Of a stretch of 64,000 bases of DNA, positions 36,978 to 45,744 are shown piece after piece. The position numbers and the translations under genes are program-made. Source of the DNA: Okibacterium sp. HSC-33S16 (lineage in GTDB: Bacteria; Actinomycetota; Actinomycetes; Actinomycetales; Microbacteriaceae); the NCBI RefSeq assembly GCF_024171565.1, contig NZ_JALJZZ010000006.1:62001-126000 (forward strand), given 5' to 3'. Every line of letters starts with the position of its first letter. Position 1 is the stretch's first letter. The notes beneath the pieces were generated by a model. It saw nothing but the letters and a program-made list of their open reading frames with translations, ran no database searches and was not told where the DNA came from.

Positions 36978-37010
36978 GAGCGGTCTGACGTTCTGTGGGT
37001 GAAGGGAGAG

Positions 37011-37499
37011 CTACCTGGCCCAGCCGGCGAAGTTGTCTCCGGTGCGCAGGGATCGCTGGGCGGATCGTCGTTGTTTGGGTTGGAGGGCGGCGGCGACAGC
37101 GCGCACCAGCCAGGTGTTCACCGACAGGCCGTCTGCGGCCGCGGCGTCGTCTACCCGTGCTTTGAGGGCGTCGGGCAGGCGCAGCGTGGTTCGTGACGTG
37201 CTCGCGTCGTCAAAGTCGACGTGCGCGGCAGGTTGTTCATCGGACTCGGCGTCAGCGGGAGGTTGCGTGACAACGAACTCGATGTCGCGCCCCCGCAGTC
37301 GAATGTCGACGGCGCCCGGAGCGAGGTCGCGAGTGATCTCACCGGCCGCAGCCGAGAGGGCGTCGAGCAGGACGAGTCGCGTTGCGGCATCAAGATTCGC
37401 GGCGAGCCGTTCAGCGGCGACGCGGGTCTCTTCTGACGCATGCTCCGTGGCATCCATCAGCTGTCGCTGCAGGTCAACCACGTACTGTCCAAGTTCCAT
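37011..37499 (-). CDS. Ribbon-helix-helix regulator (HicB/Arc-like C-terminus)
   Basis: 162 residues. The last 60 contain a ribbon-helix-helix: TSRTTLRLPDALKARVDDAAAADGLSVNTWLVRAVAAAL, where TTLRLPD is the DNA-binding strand. The N-terminal two thirds is helical plus an acidic linker. The start at 37499 is embedded beside an array of GACACCAT half-sites, so autoregulation is likely. It heads the operon with the DUF4097 and DrrAB-like genes. No HicA-type toxin is beside it, so I read it as a regulator rather than an antitoxin. Confidence 0.82.
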   Translation of the reverse strand: MELGQYVVDLQRQLMDATEHASEETRVAAERLAANLDAATRLVLLDALSAAAGEITRDLAPGAVDIRLRGRDIEFVVTQPPADAESDEQPAAHVDFDDASTSRTTLRLPDALKARVDDAAAADGLSVNTWLVRAVAAALQPKQRRSAQRSLRTGDNFAGWAR

Positions 37500-37550
37500 G
37501 ACACCATCGTGACACCATTATGGTGTCACGTCAAGATGTTTTTGGTGTCA
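37500..37550. promoter_or_regulatory. Operator array for the ribbon-helix-helix regulator
   Basis: A perfect 21-bp palindrome GTGACACCAT-T-ATGGTGTCAC (37509-37529) is flanked by two more half-sites, GACACCAT (37500-37507) and TTGGTGTCA (37542-37550). Ribbon-helix-helix proteins bind such tandem half-sites cooperatively. The array starts at the base next to the start codon. Confidence 0.75.
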
Positions 37551-38249
37551 GATTGGCGACGTCTCGCGTTCGCTCTGTCTCCGAACGATTTCCGCAATCC
37601 AGATCGGAGCGAACGGCGAGGTGCAATTCGGGGGAGTCGGGTAATCCTTGAGCACCTCGAGGCGTTCGCCGATGTCGACGGCCCGTGAGCGAAGCGTCGG
37701 GTGGGCGATGCCGATCTGCGCCAGGCAGCTATTCATCGCCCATTGCAAGCGCTCGGGCGCACCCTTCATCTCTGCTTCGATAGCGTCGAGGAGGCCAGGC
37801 AGGTCAAGGCCCTCTGGCTTTTTGGCCACTCGTTCGCTGGTAAGCGCCCAACCCGCACTCGCCACAACCGGATCGGCGTCGACAAACCACGCTTCACGCA
37901 GCGCCTCGACGTGCGAACTCTTCTTCACGACATAGTTGACGAGCCAATCCTGCACCTTCGGAGCCCGGGCTTCGCGGAGCATGGCGTCCAGTTCGTCGCG
38001 CGAGAACGATTTGGGACGACAGATGAGGAGGGCCAGGAGTCGGGCGGCGGTGTCACCTGTTGCCCACAGGTCAAGCGCCAGCTCGTGTTGCGTCTTCAGC
38101 CGCTTGGCGATGGCCCGCAACTTGCCGAGATTCACTCCATGGTCGTCACCGTGCCGGAGGTTAACCGCGCGTGCGCCCGGATCATCGAGCGCGGCCAGTT
38201 CCGCCATCAACTCCGGGACCGTTGTGCCCGTCACTGGTGTTTGGCTCAC
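37548..38249 (-). CDS. DNA alkylation repair protein (AlkD-like)
   Basis: 233 residues, all-helical HEAT-repeat protein of the DNA alkylation repair family (PF08713). Recognisable parts are VNLGKLRAIAKRL, ALDLWATGDTAARLLALLI, VQDWLVNYVVKKSSHVEALREAW and APERLQWAMNSCLAQIGI. AlkD-type enzymes remove bulky or positively charged alkylated bases by a base-contacting mechanism. Its 3' end touches the operator array of the regulator at 37011. ATG at 38249 opens the gene. Confidence 0.88.
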   Translation of the reverse strand: MSQTPVTGTTVPELMAELAALDDPGARAVNLRHGDDHGVNLGKLRAIAKRLKTQHELALDLWATGDTAARLLALLICRPKSFSRDELDAMLREARAPKVQDWLVNYVVKKSSHVEALREAWFVDADPVVASAGWALTSERVAKKPEGLDLPGLLDAIEAEMKGAPERLQWAMNSCLAQIGIAHPTLRSRAVDIGERLEVLKDYPTPPNCTSPFAPIWIAEIVRRQSERETSPI

Positions 38250-38347
38250 CTGCCACCTCGCTTTGCCGTGTGATCCCAGCCTATGCCGGAACCTCCGGGC
38301 GAGGGCACGGCCCAGCGAGTTTGCTGTGATCGTGCCACGCTGTGTGA

Positions 38348-38770
38348 ATGGATCTGGAGGTGTCGCCCGCGCTCGTCATTCCGGCCGCTGAGCTCGGCTG
38401 GCGATTTTCCCGGTCATCGGGGCCCGGTGGACAGCACGTCAACACCTCGGACAGTCGGGTCGAGCTGTTCTGGAACGTGGCCGAGTCGGGAGCCTTGACC
38501 GATGAGCAACGGTCGAGATTGCTGGCGCGATTGCGAGGGCGTCTCGTTGGTGGCGTCGTGACAGTTGCATCATCGGAGCAGCGTTCCCAGTTGCGTAATC
38601 GGGAAGATGCGCTGCGCAAGCTCGCCGAGTTGGTTCGCGCCGGTCTTGCACCCGACGCCCCTCGTCGACGCCCGACGAAACACACCCAGGGCTCTCATCG
38701 TCGGCGCTTGGCCGCCAAAGGGCAGCGTTCCGAGACCAAGCAGAACCGGCGACGCCCGACCTCCGACTAG
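38348..38770 (+). CDS. arfB: ArfB-type peptidyl-tRNA hydrolase
   Basis: 140 residues, the standard length of ArfB/YaeJ. The release-factor GGQ motif is in SSGPGGQHVNTSDSRVELFW (residues 27-29), and the tail after residue 105 is strongly basic (PTKHTQGSHRRRLAAKGQR), the part that enters the empty mRNA channel. It frees ribosomes stalled on mRNAs without a stop codon. ATG at 38348. It is divergent from the AlkD-like gene. Confidence 0.92.
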   Translation: MDLEVSPALVIPAAELGWRFSRSSGPGGQHVNTSDSRVELFWNVAESGALTDEQRSRLLARLRGRLVGGVVTVASSEQRSQLRNREDALRKLAELVRAGLAPDAPRRRPTKHTQGSHRRRLAAKGQRSETKQNRRRPTSD

Positions 38771-39232
38771 CGAGACGCCGAGCCCCGTTGCTCGCGGCAT
38801 ATCCGCGCGCCGATGATACCCAGCGCCAACGGCCCTGGAGAGCCAACGCGTCGCTTGAGTGGAACTCGCCGACGTCAGCGGTGGATACCGTGGGAACTCG
38901 CGCAGGCCAGCAGGAAGTATCCGCATCGATCGCACGCCACGGGCCAGCGGCCCGCGACGAAGATTACGGCGGGGTCGTTCCCGCGACGGTCAAACGTGGC
39001 GCGGTCGTCCATGGCCGTGGGCAGAAAGCTGGATATGGGAACCTCCACTTCGGCGTGCGAGATGCGCTGCACTGACCTCAACCTAGCGGTGTGCCTGAAC
39101 TGGATGCGAAAGCTTCTTGGATCGGTGACAACGCTCCGTTCAAGCCCCGGCCCAGCGTCGCCTCAAGTCCGTAACCCAGGAAGCAATCTGCGATAGATTC
39201 GCCAACGCTGAGGCACGGAGAGGCGGTACCGA
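38771..39232. other. Intergenic stretch without a convincing gene
   Basis: About 460 bases. A 68-residue minus-strand frame (38875-39081) contains VACDRCGYFLLAC, but it lacks a ribosome binding site and family match. I cannot support a gene here. GAGAGGCGG near 39219 is the binding site for the following pseudogene. Confidence 0.35.
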
Positions 39233-40622
39233 ATGAGTCAGCCCGACAGGCAGGACGAAGATGGCGTTCTTCAGCGCATGCTCGACGCCATTCTTGGCAG
39301 CGAGCACGCGCGGAACGTCGCAGTGTCGGGCAGCGGGAGCTTGCGGTCAGTGTTTCCGGTAACCGAACTCGCAACAGCGTCGATCGCTGCCGCGGGCGTT
39401 GCCCTCAACGAACTGCTGGACAGCGCCGGCTTCGGAAGCCGCACCGTCAACGTGGATCGTCGACTCGCCTCCCTGTGGTTTGGCACGTCGATCCGCCCGC
39501 GCGGCTGGGAATTACCGCCCGCCTGGGATGCGGTCGCTGGCGATTATGAGGCCGCGGACGGATGGATCCGTTTGCACACAAACGCGCCAGCCCACCGGGA
39601 GGTCGCTCTTCGTGTGCTCGGTGTGCGTGCCGACCGCAAAGCAGTTGGGGCCGCTGTGGCGCGATGGAATGCGAACAAACTCGAAGCAGCGATCGTTGAA
39701 GCGGGCGGGTGTGCGGCCGTCATGCACAGCTTGGCCGACTGGCACGCGAGCGAACCGGGACGTGCGGTTGCAACTGAGCCACTCATCGGTTGGGAGAACG
39801 GTGGCATGGACGGCGGGGCGATGAACGCACGGTTCGGCCCTCAACATCCGCTGGAAGGGATCCGAGTGCTCGATCTGACCCGTGTTCTCGCCGGCCCGGT
39901 AACTACTCGTTTTCTGGCGATGCTCGGCGCCGATGTGCTTCGGATCGACCCTCCGGAGTGGGACGAACCGGGCGTTGTTCCCGATGTGCTTCTCGGGAAA
40001 CGCACCGCTCGCCTCGACCTGCGGCAGAGTTCCGGCCGGAACCGATTGCTCGAGTTGCTGGCGAGTGCGGACATGCTGGTACAAGGCTACCGTCCTGGGG
40101 CTCTCGACAATTTGGGTCTCGACGCCTCCGTCAGGGACAGGGCCCGGCCCGGGTTGATCGAGATCAGCCTCGACGCATACGGGTGGACCGGTCCCTGGGC
40201 AGGGCGCCGAGGATTCGACAGTCTCGTGCAGATGAGTAGCGGTATCGCCGACGCAGGCATGCACGCTTTTGGCCTCAACAAGCCAGGGCCGCTTCCTGTC
40301 CAAGCGTTGGACCACGCCACTGGTTACCTCATGGCTCACGCCGCTCTGATGGCACTTCGGACACGGGACGCGGAACTCGAGCGTCCCTGTCTCTGGCGCG
40401 GACCGCGAAATTGCTTATCGACGCAGGCGCGGTTGAGCTCGAGACTGGTGAGTCCCTTCGGGTGAGGACGAACGAGACCTTGGCTCATCTATCGAAAACA
40501 CGGGTTGGGGACCCGCTCGTCGGCTCGTTCCTCCACTGTCACTACCCGGCGTCGAGTTCGCCGCGTCGATCCCCGCTCGGGCGCTCGGAAGCGACAGCGC
40601 CCGTTGGAGGTTCGGTGCCTAG
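39233..40622 (+). pseudogene. CaiB/BaiF-type CoA transferase, two frameshifts
   Basis: The first frame (39233 to about 40375) encodes a family III CoA transferase with PLEGIRVLDLTRVLAGPVTTRF, AMLGADVLRIDPPEWD, LASADMLVQGYRPGALDNLG and GRRGFDSLVQMSSGIA. Family-like sequence then moves to another frame (ASLSLARTAKLLIDAGAVE from 40381) and again to a third (GVEFAASIPARALGSDSARWRFGA) ending at TAG 40620-40622. Both shifts fit one-base deletions. Read together the parts make a near full-length protein of about 460 residues. The original frame instead runs on to 40465 without homology. It is a recent pseudogene unless the reads are in error. Confidence 0.8.
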
Positions 40623-40693
40623 GCCGGGTTGCTCAAGCTGGAGCGTTGACCGTTCTGTCATCGGTATGGGTCGGGCCGCGATAGCGTGGCCAG

Positions 40694-41125
40694 GTGCAGT
40701 TCAGTGCGTTTGAGAGCTATGCGTCCGAGACAGGGCTGGCCGTTGTGGTGACTCCTGAGTTGCAGAACAGCGACTATGAGTCGGGTGTCGCGCAGATCGA
40801 CGATGAGGCGTGGCATATCCGGACGGCCAGGAACACTCCATCCAAGCCTGGCGCGTTTCTGGCTTTCTGGCGGCGAAATCTCGACGGGAAGACGACGCCC
40901 TTCAGCGATGACGACCCCGCCGTGGGCCTGCTCGTCTTCGTGGAGCAAGAGGGCGGCCGCGGTGTGTTCAGATTCACCGCCGCGCATCTCTCGGAACTTG
41001 GGGTCACCGCAGGAAGGCAAGCGGGCAAGCGTGGATTCCGCGTTTATCCGACGTGGTGCACAGGGCTGAACGCTCAAGCGGCGGCCACTCAGCGCGCTCA
41101 GGCATCGGCATTCCGGGAGTACTGA
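40694..41125 (+). CDS. MepB-like protein
   Basis: 143 residues, similar in layout to MepB (PF08877), a small protein first known beside a staphylococcal multidrug efflux gene. Visible blocks are ESGVAQIDDEAWHIRTARNTPSKPGAFLAFW, VGLLVFVEQEGGRGVFRF and GKRGFRVYPTWCTGLNAQAAATQRAQ, the last being the family hallmark. Its biochemical role is unknown. It starts at GTG 40694 and stands alone here. Confidence 0.82.
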   Translation: MQFSAFESYASETGLAVVVTPELQNSDYESGVAQIDDEAWHIRTARNTPSKPGAFLAFWRRNLDGKTTPFSDDDPAVGLLVFVEQEGGRGVFRFTAAHLSELGVTAGRQAGKRGFRVYPTWCTGLNAQAAATQRAQASAFREY

Positions 41126-41264
41126 AAATCGGAAGTTTGCCCGTTACAACCTCCCTGGCTCGCTGACGCGCGAACAGGCCGTCGAACTCGCGCTCAATCC
41201 TCCGGCCGACGATGAGCCGCTTCCCATCCTCATGACCTGAGCATCCCCGCCTTTTCGCCTGCGG
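41126..41264 (+). other. Possible coding remnant
   Basis: A plus-strand frame without a start codon reads KFARYNLPGSLTREQAVEL and ends PLPILMT before TGA at 41238-41240. It looks protein-like and may be the tail of a lost gene, but I cannot assign a family. Confidence 0.3.
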
Positions 41265-41870
41265 TCAGAGCCCGAGCAGCAAACTGGCGGCGATCGCGAA
41301 CATGACGAGCGCAATGGCGGCGTCGAGGATCCGCCACGCGATGGGCTTAGCGAAGAGAGGCCGGAGCATGCGCGACCCGAAGCCCAGGGCGGAGAACCAG
41401 ACCACACTGCCGATCACCGCACCGAGTCCGAAAAGCCACCTGCCGTCGCCGTAGGTTGCACCAATCGAACCGAGCAAAACCACGGTGTCGAGGTACACGT
41501 GAGGGTTGAGCCAGGTGAGGGCTAACACGGTGACGATGGCGGTTCGCAGTGGAAGGCCCGTGCCGGTCGAGTCCGCCTTGAGTGTGCCCGGTCGCACGGC
41601 CCGGATCGCGGATCGCATGCCGTACCAGATCAGAAACGCCGCGCCCGCGATGCGCACGACAACGAGCAGCACGTCCGCCGTCTCGATGAGCGCGCCGAGC
41701 CCCCAGATCCCCAACCCAATGAGTACGGCGTCGGAAAGCGCGCAGATCGCGACGATCCACAGCACGTGCTCCCGCCGAAGACCTTGACGCAGTACGAACG
41801 CGTTCTGCGCCCCGATCGCAACGATGAGTGAGAGTCCGAGGCCGAAACCGGCGAGAAGGGGCGAGTGCAC
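41265..41870 (-). CDS. LysE/ArgO-family amino-acid exporter
   Basis: 201 residues with six hydrophobic segments, the standard LysE size. GFGLGLSLIVAIGAQNAFVLRQGL and HVLWIVAICALSDAVLIGLGIWG are the conserved N-terminal part, and LTWLNPHVYLDTVVLLGSIG the central LNPH motif. It exports basic amino acids such as arginine or lysine. It is divergent from an ArgP-like regulator with an inverted repeat in the short gap, the classic arrangement of this pair. Confidence 0.92.
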   Translation of the reverse strand: MHSPLLAGFGLGLSLIVAIGAQNAFVLRQGLRREHVLWIVAICALSDAVLIGLGIWGLGALIETADVLLVVVRIAGAAFLIWYGMRSAIRAVRPGTLKADSTGTGLPLRTAIVTVLALTWLNPHVYLDTVVLLGSIGATYGDGRWLFGLGAVIGSVVWFSALGFGSRMLRPLFAKPIAWRILDAAIALVMFAIAASLLLGL

Positions 41871-41911
41871 ACGTCAACGTTAGGGCCGCCGATCGAATTA
41901 GCCCAGCTAAA

Positions 41912-41934
41912 GATTCTAACGTCCCATTAGAATC
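41912..41934. promoter_or_regulatory. LysR-type site GATTCTAA-N7-TTAGAATC
   Basis: Perfect 8-bp arms spaced by 7 bases, fitting the T-N11-A pattern of LysR regulators. It lies 8 bases before the ArgP-like start and 42 bases from the exporter start, in the shared promoter. Confidence 0.65.
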
Positions 41935-41941
41935 GCTAACC

Positions 41942-42862
41942 ATGGACCTCTCCCAGCTTCAGGCGCTTGCCGCCGCAGTCGACGAGGGGACCTTCGACGG
42001 GGCAGCCCGGGCTTTGCGTGTGACGCCGTCGGCCATCAGCCAACGCATTCGAGCGCTCGAAAACACGGTGGGCGGCGTGCTGGTCCGCCGGAGCAAGCCC
42101 ATCACCGCGACATCGGTGGGCGAGGTTTACCTCCGCCTGGCGCGGCAAATCGATGCGCTCTCGGCCCAGGCGGCGCTCGACGTCTCTGAGCAGATCGCTG
42201 CCGCGTGGCCCGCCGTTTCGCTGGCCGTCAACGGTGATTCGCTGGCCACCTGGGTGATGCCCGCTCTCGCCGAACTCGCCGGAGAGATGACCTTCGACAT
42301 CCACCGTGAAGACCAGGACCACTCCGCCGCCCTGCTTCGAGACGGCACAGTGATGGCCGCCATCACGACTGAGGCTCGGCCGGTGCAAGGCTGCACCTCA
42401 ACAGCGTTGGGGGTGATGCGGTATCGGCCGATGGCATCCGCTCGCTTTATCGATCGATGGTTTCCAACGGGAACGGATGCCGCGACGCTCGCGGCCGCAC
42501 CGATGGTCGTTTTCGACGCGAAAGATGACATTCAACACCGGTACCTGCGCATGTTTTCAGACACACCGTTGTCGCCGCCGCAGCACTTCGTTCCGGTGTC
42601 AGCGGACTTCGCGGAGGCCGTTCGGCTCGGGTTCGGCTGGGCGATGTTACCCGACCAGCAGTCGCGCGAGCTGGAAGCCCAGGGGGAGGTCGTCGAGTTG
42701 CAGGCGGGAAAGCCCGTCGACGTTGCGCTCTATTGGCAGCAGTGGGCGCTGCGGATGACCGCGCTCGATCGGGTGGCTGCGGCGCTGGCGGCTGCGGCGG
42801 GGGAGCGACTGCTGCCTCTCGGGGCGAGAGACGGCGAGATTTCCGCGCGTCGACTTCGGTGA
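41942..42862 (+). CDS. LysR-family regulator, ArgP-like
   Basis: 306 residues. The N-terminal winged helix reads LQALAAAVDEGTFDGAARALRVTPSAISQRIRALE, very close to ArgP/LysG, followed by a periplasmic-binding-type effector domain. Regulators of this group activate the divergent lysine/arginine exporter when the amino acid accumulates. I chose ATG at 41942, since the upstream extension is unrelated to the family. The C-terminal 25 residues are alanine- and arginine-rich. Confidence 0.92.
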   Translation: MDLSQLQALAAAVDEGTFDGAARALRVTPSAISQRIRALENTVGGVLVRRSKPITATSVGEVYLRLARQIDALSAQAALDVSEQIAAAWPAVSLAVNGDSLATWVMPALAELAGEMTFDIHREDQDHSAALLRDGTVMAAITTEARPVQGCTSTALGVMRYRPMASARFIDRWFPTGTDAATLAAAPMVVFDAKDDIQHRYLRMFSDTPLSPPQHFVPVSADFAEAVRLGFGWAMLPDQQSRELEAQGEVVELQAGKPVDVALYWQQWALRMTALDRVAAALAAAAGERLLPLGARDGEISARRLR

Positions 42863-42949
42863 CCCCCTTTCGACCGTCGCGGTCGACGGGCATGATGGTG
42901 CACCAATCGTCAGCCACCGAGAATCGAGGGCGGCGTCAAGGAGACCGTC

Positions 42950-44194
42950 ATGGCACAGGACGAGCTGCGTCGCGCGGGGAGCGGTCGTCGAGGTGGGGTG
43001 AGGCCCTGGCGCGCCGTAGTTGCCGGGGTGCTCGCCATTCTCCTGTTGGCCCTGTTGCCCGGGCTGGTTCGGTTGGCAAATTTCGGCGAGCGCGTCGAAC
43101 AGGGCAAGCTCGCCGAGTCACGGCTGGGACCCTTCTATGCCGCGTCGACGGCGGCGCCCGGAGGTGCACCCGGCGACATCGTGCGCTCGGAGCCGATGGT
43201 TGGCGCGCCGCCCGGTGCTGAGGCGTGGCGGGTGATCTACCGCTCGAGCGACGAAGAGGGACAGCCGACGGTGGTCTCGGGCACGGTGGTGGCCCCAACG
43301 ACGGTGCCGACGTCGGACCGGACTGTCGTTGCGTGGGGGCATCCCACAACGGGGACCGCGTCCCGATGTGCTCCGTCCATCGGGATGGCGCCGTTCGTTC
43401 TCATCGAGGGACTCGGTCGCCTTCTCTCGGCCGGTTACGTCGTCGTTGCGACGGACTACTCCGGGATGGGGATGCCCGGGCCGCCGTCGTTCCTCCTCGG
43501 TGCCACGGAAGCCGCGAACGTTCTCGACATCGTTCGCGTGGCGGGTCAGATTCCGGATGCCCACGCGAGCAACGACCTCATCCTCTGGGGACATTCGCAA
43601 GGCGGTCACGCTGCACTCTTTGCGGCACAGCGGGCAGCCACCTACGCCCCGGACCTGAACCTGCTCGGGGTTGCCGTCGCTGCGCCAGCCACTGACCTGG
43701 CCGCCCTGCTCCAGGCCGACATCGTGGACGTATCGGGCATCACGATCGGCGCCTATGCGCTGACGGCCTACGCGTCGGCATATGCCGGCTCCCTTCCACC
43801 CGATCCGCTCAGCTCGATACTGACCTCGGACGGCGTGAGCGCGGCGGGCCGCATGAGTGAGCTCTGCCTCCTCGGGCAGAACAACCAGCTCCACGCCATC
43901 GCCCGGCCGCTCCTTGGTCGCTTTCTCGCTCGAGAGCCGGCCACCACCGCTCCGTGGGACGAACTCCTCGCCCAAAACAAGCCACACGCCGGACCGCTGC
44001 CCGTGCCGCTCTTCGTGGCGCAGGGAGAGTCCGACACGCTCGTTCGTCCGGAAGTCACCGCCGCCTTTGTGCTCGCTCAACAGGCGGCAGGAACCGCTGT
44101 CACGTCGCATACCTATCCACGAATCGGCCATGGCACGGTCGCACTCGTCGCCATCGACGACCTCCTCCCATGGATGAGTCGTCTTCGGTCGTAG
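42950..44194 (+). CDS. Secretory lipase-type alpha/beta hydrolase
   Basis: 414 residues. A basic N-terminus precedes one membrane segment (VVAGVLAILLLALLPGLVRL, about 23-42), so it is secreted or membrane-anchored. The body matches the secretory lipase family (PF03583): RVIYRSSDEEGQPTVVSGTV, VVAWGHPTTGTASRCAPS, the nucleophile WGHSQGGHAALF near residue 215, and GHGTVALVAID with a late histidine. AAGGAGA precedes ATG 42950. Likely an extracellular esterase or lipase; the substrate is not known. Confidence 0.9.
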   Translation: MAQDELRRAGSGRRGGVRPWRAVVAGVLAILLLALLPGLVRLANFGERVEQGKLAESRLGPFYAASTAAPGGAPGDIVRSEPMVGAPPGAEAWRVIYRSSDEEGQPTVVSGTVVAPTTVPTSDRTVVAWGHPTTGTASRCAPSIGMAPFVLIEGLGRLLSAGYVVVATDYSGMGMPGPPSFLLGATEAANVLDIVRVAGQIPDAHASNDLILWGHSQGGHAALFAAQRAATYAPDLNLLGVAVAAPATDLAALLQADIVDVSGITIGAYALTAYASAYAGSLPPDPLSSILTSDGVSAAGRMSELCLLGQNNQLHAIARPLLGRFLAREPATTAPWDELLAQNKPHAGPLPVPLFVAQGESDTLVRPEVTAAFVLAQQAAGTAVTSHTYPRIGHGTVALVAIDDLLPWMSRLRS

Positions 44195-44202
44195 CCCAGC
44201 CG

Positions 44203-44940
44203 TCAGGCCGCTCCACCGTTGGCGAAGAGCACCTGGCCGTTCACCCAGCGGCCTGGCCCCGCGAGGAAAGCGACCACCTCGGCAATGTCGTTCGGTGTTC
44301 CGAGTCGGCCCATCGGATTGCGTGAGGCGATCTGCGCGACGAGCTCGTCACTCTTGCCGTCGAGGAAGAGTGGCGTGGCGGTTGGCCCGGGTGCCACGGC
44401 GTTGACCGTGACGTCGCGGCCGGCGAGTTCCCGCGCGAGGATGAGCGTCAATGCCTCCACCGCCCCCTTGGATGCCGCATATGCGCCATAGCTCGGAGTT
44501 TGCAGCCTCGTAATCGACGTCGAGAAGTTGATGATTGCGCCACCGTCCCGGACGCGTCTGGCGGCGAGCTGATCGACGATGAAGGTGCCGCGAACGTTTG
44601 TGCGCTGCACTCGATCGAAGGTCTCCAGGTCCATCTCTGCGATGGGGGCGAGTGGCATGATGCCCGCGGTATGTACGACCACGTCGGCCCCGCCGAACGT
44701 CTGCTCCGCGAGGGCGAACATCCCAGCCATGGCAACATCGTCGGCGACGTCACCGCCGAACGCGATAGCCTGCCCACCGGCAGCGACGATCGCCTCGACC
44801 GTGTCATCAGCCCGGCCGCGATTTCCGGCGTAGTGCACGACGACCGAGAAGCCGTCTTGACCGAGGCGCTCGCTGATCGCCCGACCAATGCCACCTGAGC
44901 CACCGGTCACAAGAGCGACGCGTTCTAATGTGTGGGGCAT
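44203..44940 (-). CDS. Short-chain dehydrogenase/reductase
   Basis: 245 residues, a classical SDR. The cofactor site is VALVTGGSGGIGRAIS (TGxxxGIG), VHTAGIMPL matches the NAG motif with one change (TAG), and the catalytic YxxxK is in YGAYAASKGAVEAL. The arginine at VHYAGNRGRAD suggests NADPH. It is divergent from a TetR gene, with repeats between them, which implies ligand-controlled expression. Confidence 0.92.
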   Translation of the reverse strand: MPHTLERVALVTGGSGGIGRAISERLGQDGFSVVVHYAGNRGRADDTVEAIVAAGGQAIAFGGDVADDVAMAGMFALAEQTFGGADVVVHTAGIMPLAPIAEMDLETFDRVQRTNVRGTFIVDQLAARRVRDGGAIINFSTSITRLQTPSYGAYAASKGAVEALTLILARELAGRDVTVNAVAPGPTATPLFLDGKSDELVAQIASRNPMGRLGTPNDIAEVVAFLAGPGRWVNGQVLFANGGAA

Positions 44941-44956
44941 TGGATGCCTTCCTCTA

Positions 44957-45005
44957 CGATATGTACCAACTGTATATTTGTGATCGTACGCCGATATGTA
45001 CGATC
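44957..45005. promoter_or_regulatory. Operator region of the SDR/TetR pair
   Basis: GATCGTAC (44982-44989) and GTACGATC (44998-45005) are perfect inverted arms with an 8-base spacer. CGATATGTAC also occurs twice in direct orientation (44957-44966 and 44992-45001). Confidence 0.55.
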
Positions 45006-45024
45006 TGTCTAGAAAAGGGTGCTG

Positions 45025-45624
45025 ATGGGTGAGACACCGTCGCCACGGCGAGGCCGCGGCCGCCGACCAGCCGGCGAGGTGCGCGGAGCGGTTCTGGAAG
45101 CGGCTGGCCGGATCCTTCTTCGAGACGGTATGCGCGCTGTGACCTTCGATCGCGTGGCGAACGAAGCAGGATCGAGCAAGATGACGCTTTATAAGTGGTG
45201 GCCGTCACCCGGAGCCCTTGCTGCCGAGGCGTACTTCACGCGTAGTGCACCACAACTCGACTTTCACGACACCGGCGACCTGCGGGCTGATCTCATTGAG
45301 CAGCTGACCTCTTTCGTGCGCTGGGTTGTTGCAGCGGGCAACCCGGTGGCGGAGCTGATCGGCGCTGCACAACTCGACCCTGAGCTCGGCGCGGCATGGT
45401 CGGCAAGCTATGGGCTGCCACGACGCGAGCTGGCTCGCGAGAGACTGCGGAGTGCGCAACGGAGTGGAGAACTTCGCGAGGATGCCGACCTCGATGTTCT
45501 TGTGGACCAGCTGTGGGGTGCGTGCTACCACCGTCTGCTCGTGCTGAGGGTGCCCGTGGAGGAGTCGTTCGTTATCCCCGTGGTGGACCAGGCGCTGTAC
45601 GGGGCGGCAGCTCACCGACCCTGA
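45025..45624 (+). CDS. TetR-family regulator
   Basis: 199 residues. The helix-turn-helix is VLEAAGRILLRDGMRAVTFDRVANEAGSSKMTLYKWWPSPGAL, where YKWW in place of the usual YYHF is common in one TetR subgroup. ATG at 45025 follows AAAAGGG; a GTG two codons earlier is possible. It faces the SDR gene across an 84-base gap that contains the repeats at 44957-45005 and probably represses it. Confidence 0.9.
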   Translation: MGETPSPRRGRGRRPAGEVRGAVLEAAGRILLRDGMRAVTFDRVANEAGSSKMTLYKWWPSPGALAAEAYFTRSAPQLDFHDTGDLRADLIEQLTSFVRWVVAAGNPVAELIGAAQLDPELGAAWSASYGLPRRELARERLRSAQRSGELREDADLDVLVDQLWGACYHRLLVLRVPVEESFVIPVVDQALYGAAAHRP

Positions 45625-45744
45625 CCGACCACAAGAAAGTGCGTACTTTCTCGCATCGCCAGCGGCAGGGCAACCCCCTCACCGGCGGAATCGTCAGGCA
45701 TAGGGTTTTCTCGTGGATGCCAGGAGGCGGCTGGAGGGGGACTC

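Noticed and set aside
37011-37499. HicA/HicB-type toxin-antitoxin system
   Set aside because: The regulator has a HicB-like C-terminus, but no small HicA-type toxin frame lies on either side and the operon continues into an ABC exporter.
38875-39081. Small minus-strand gene with a Cys-x2-Cys motif
   Set aside because: Sixty-eight residues, no ribosome binding site, no recognisable fold and no second cysteine pair. Not enough to call a gene.
39512-40339. A 275-codon minus-strand frame opposite the CoA transferase
   Set aside because: No family-like sequence and no ribosome binding site; the plus strand carries clear CaiB motifs.
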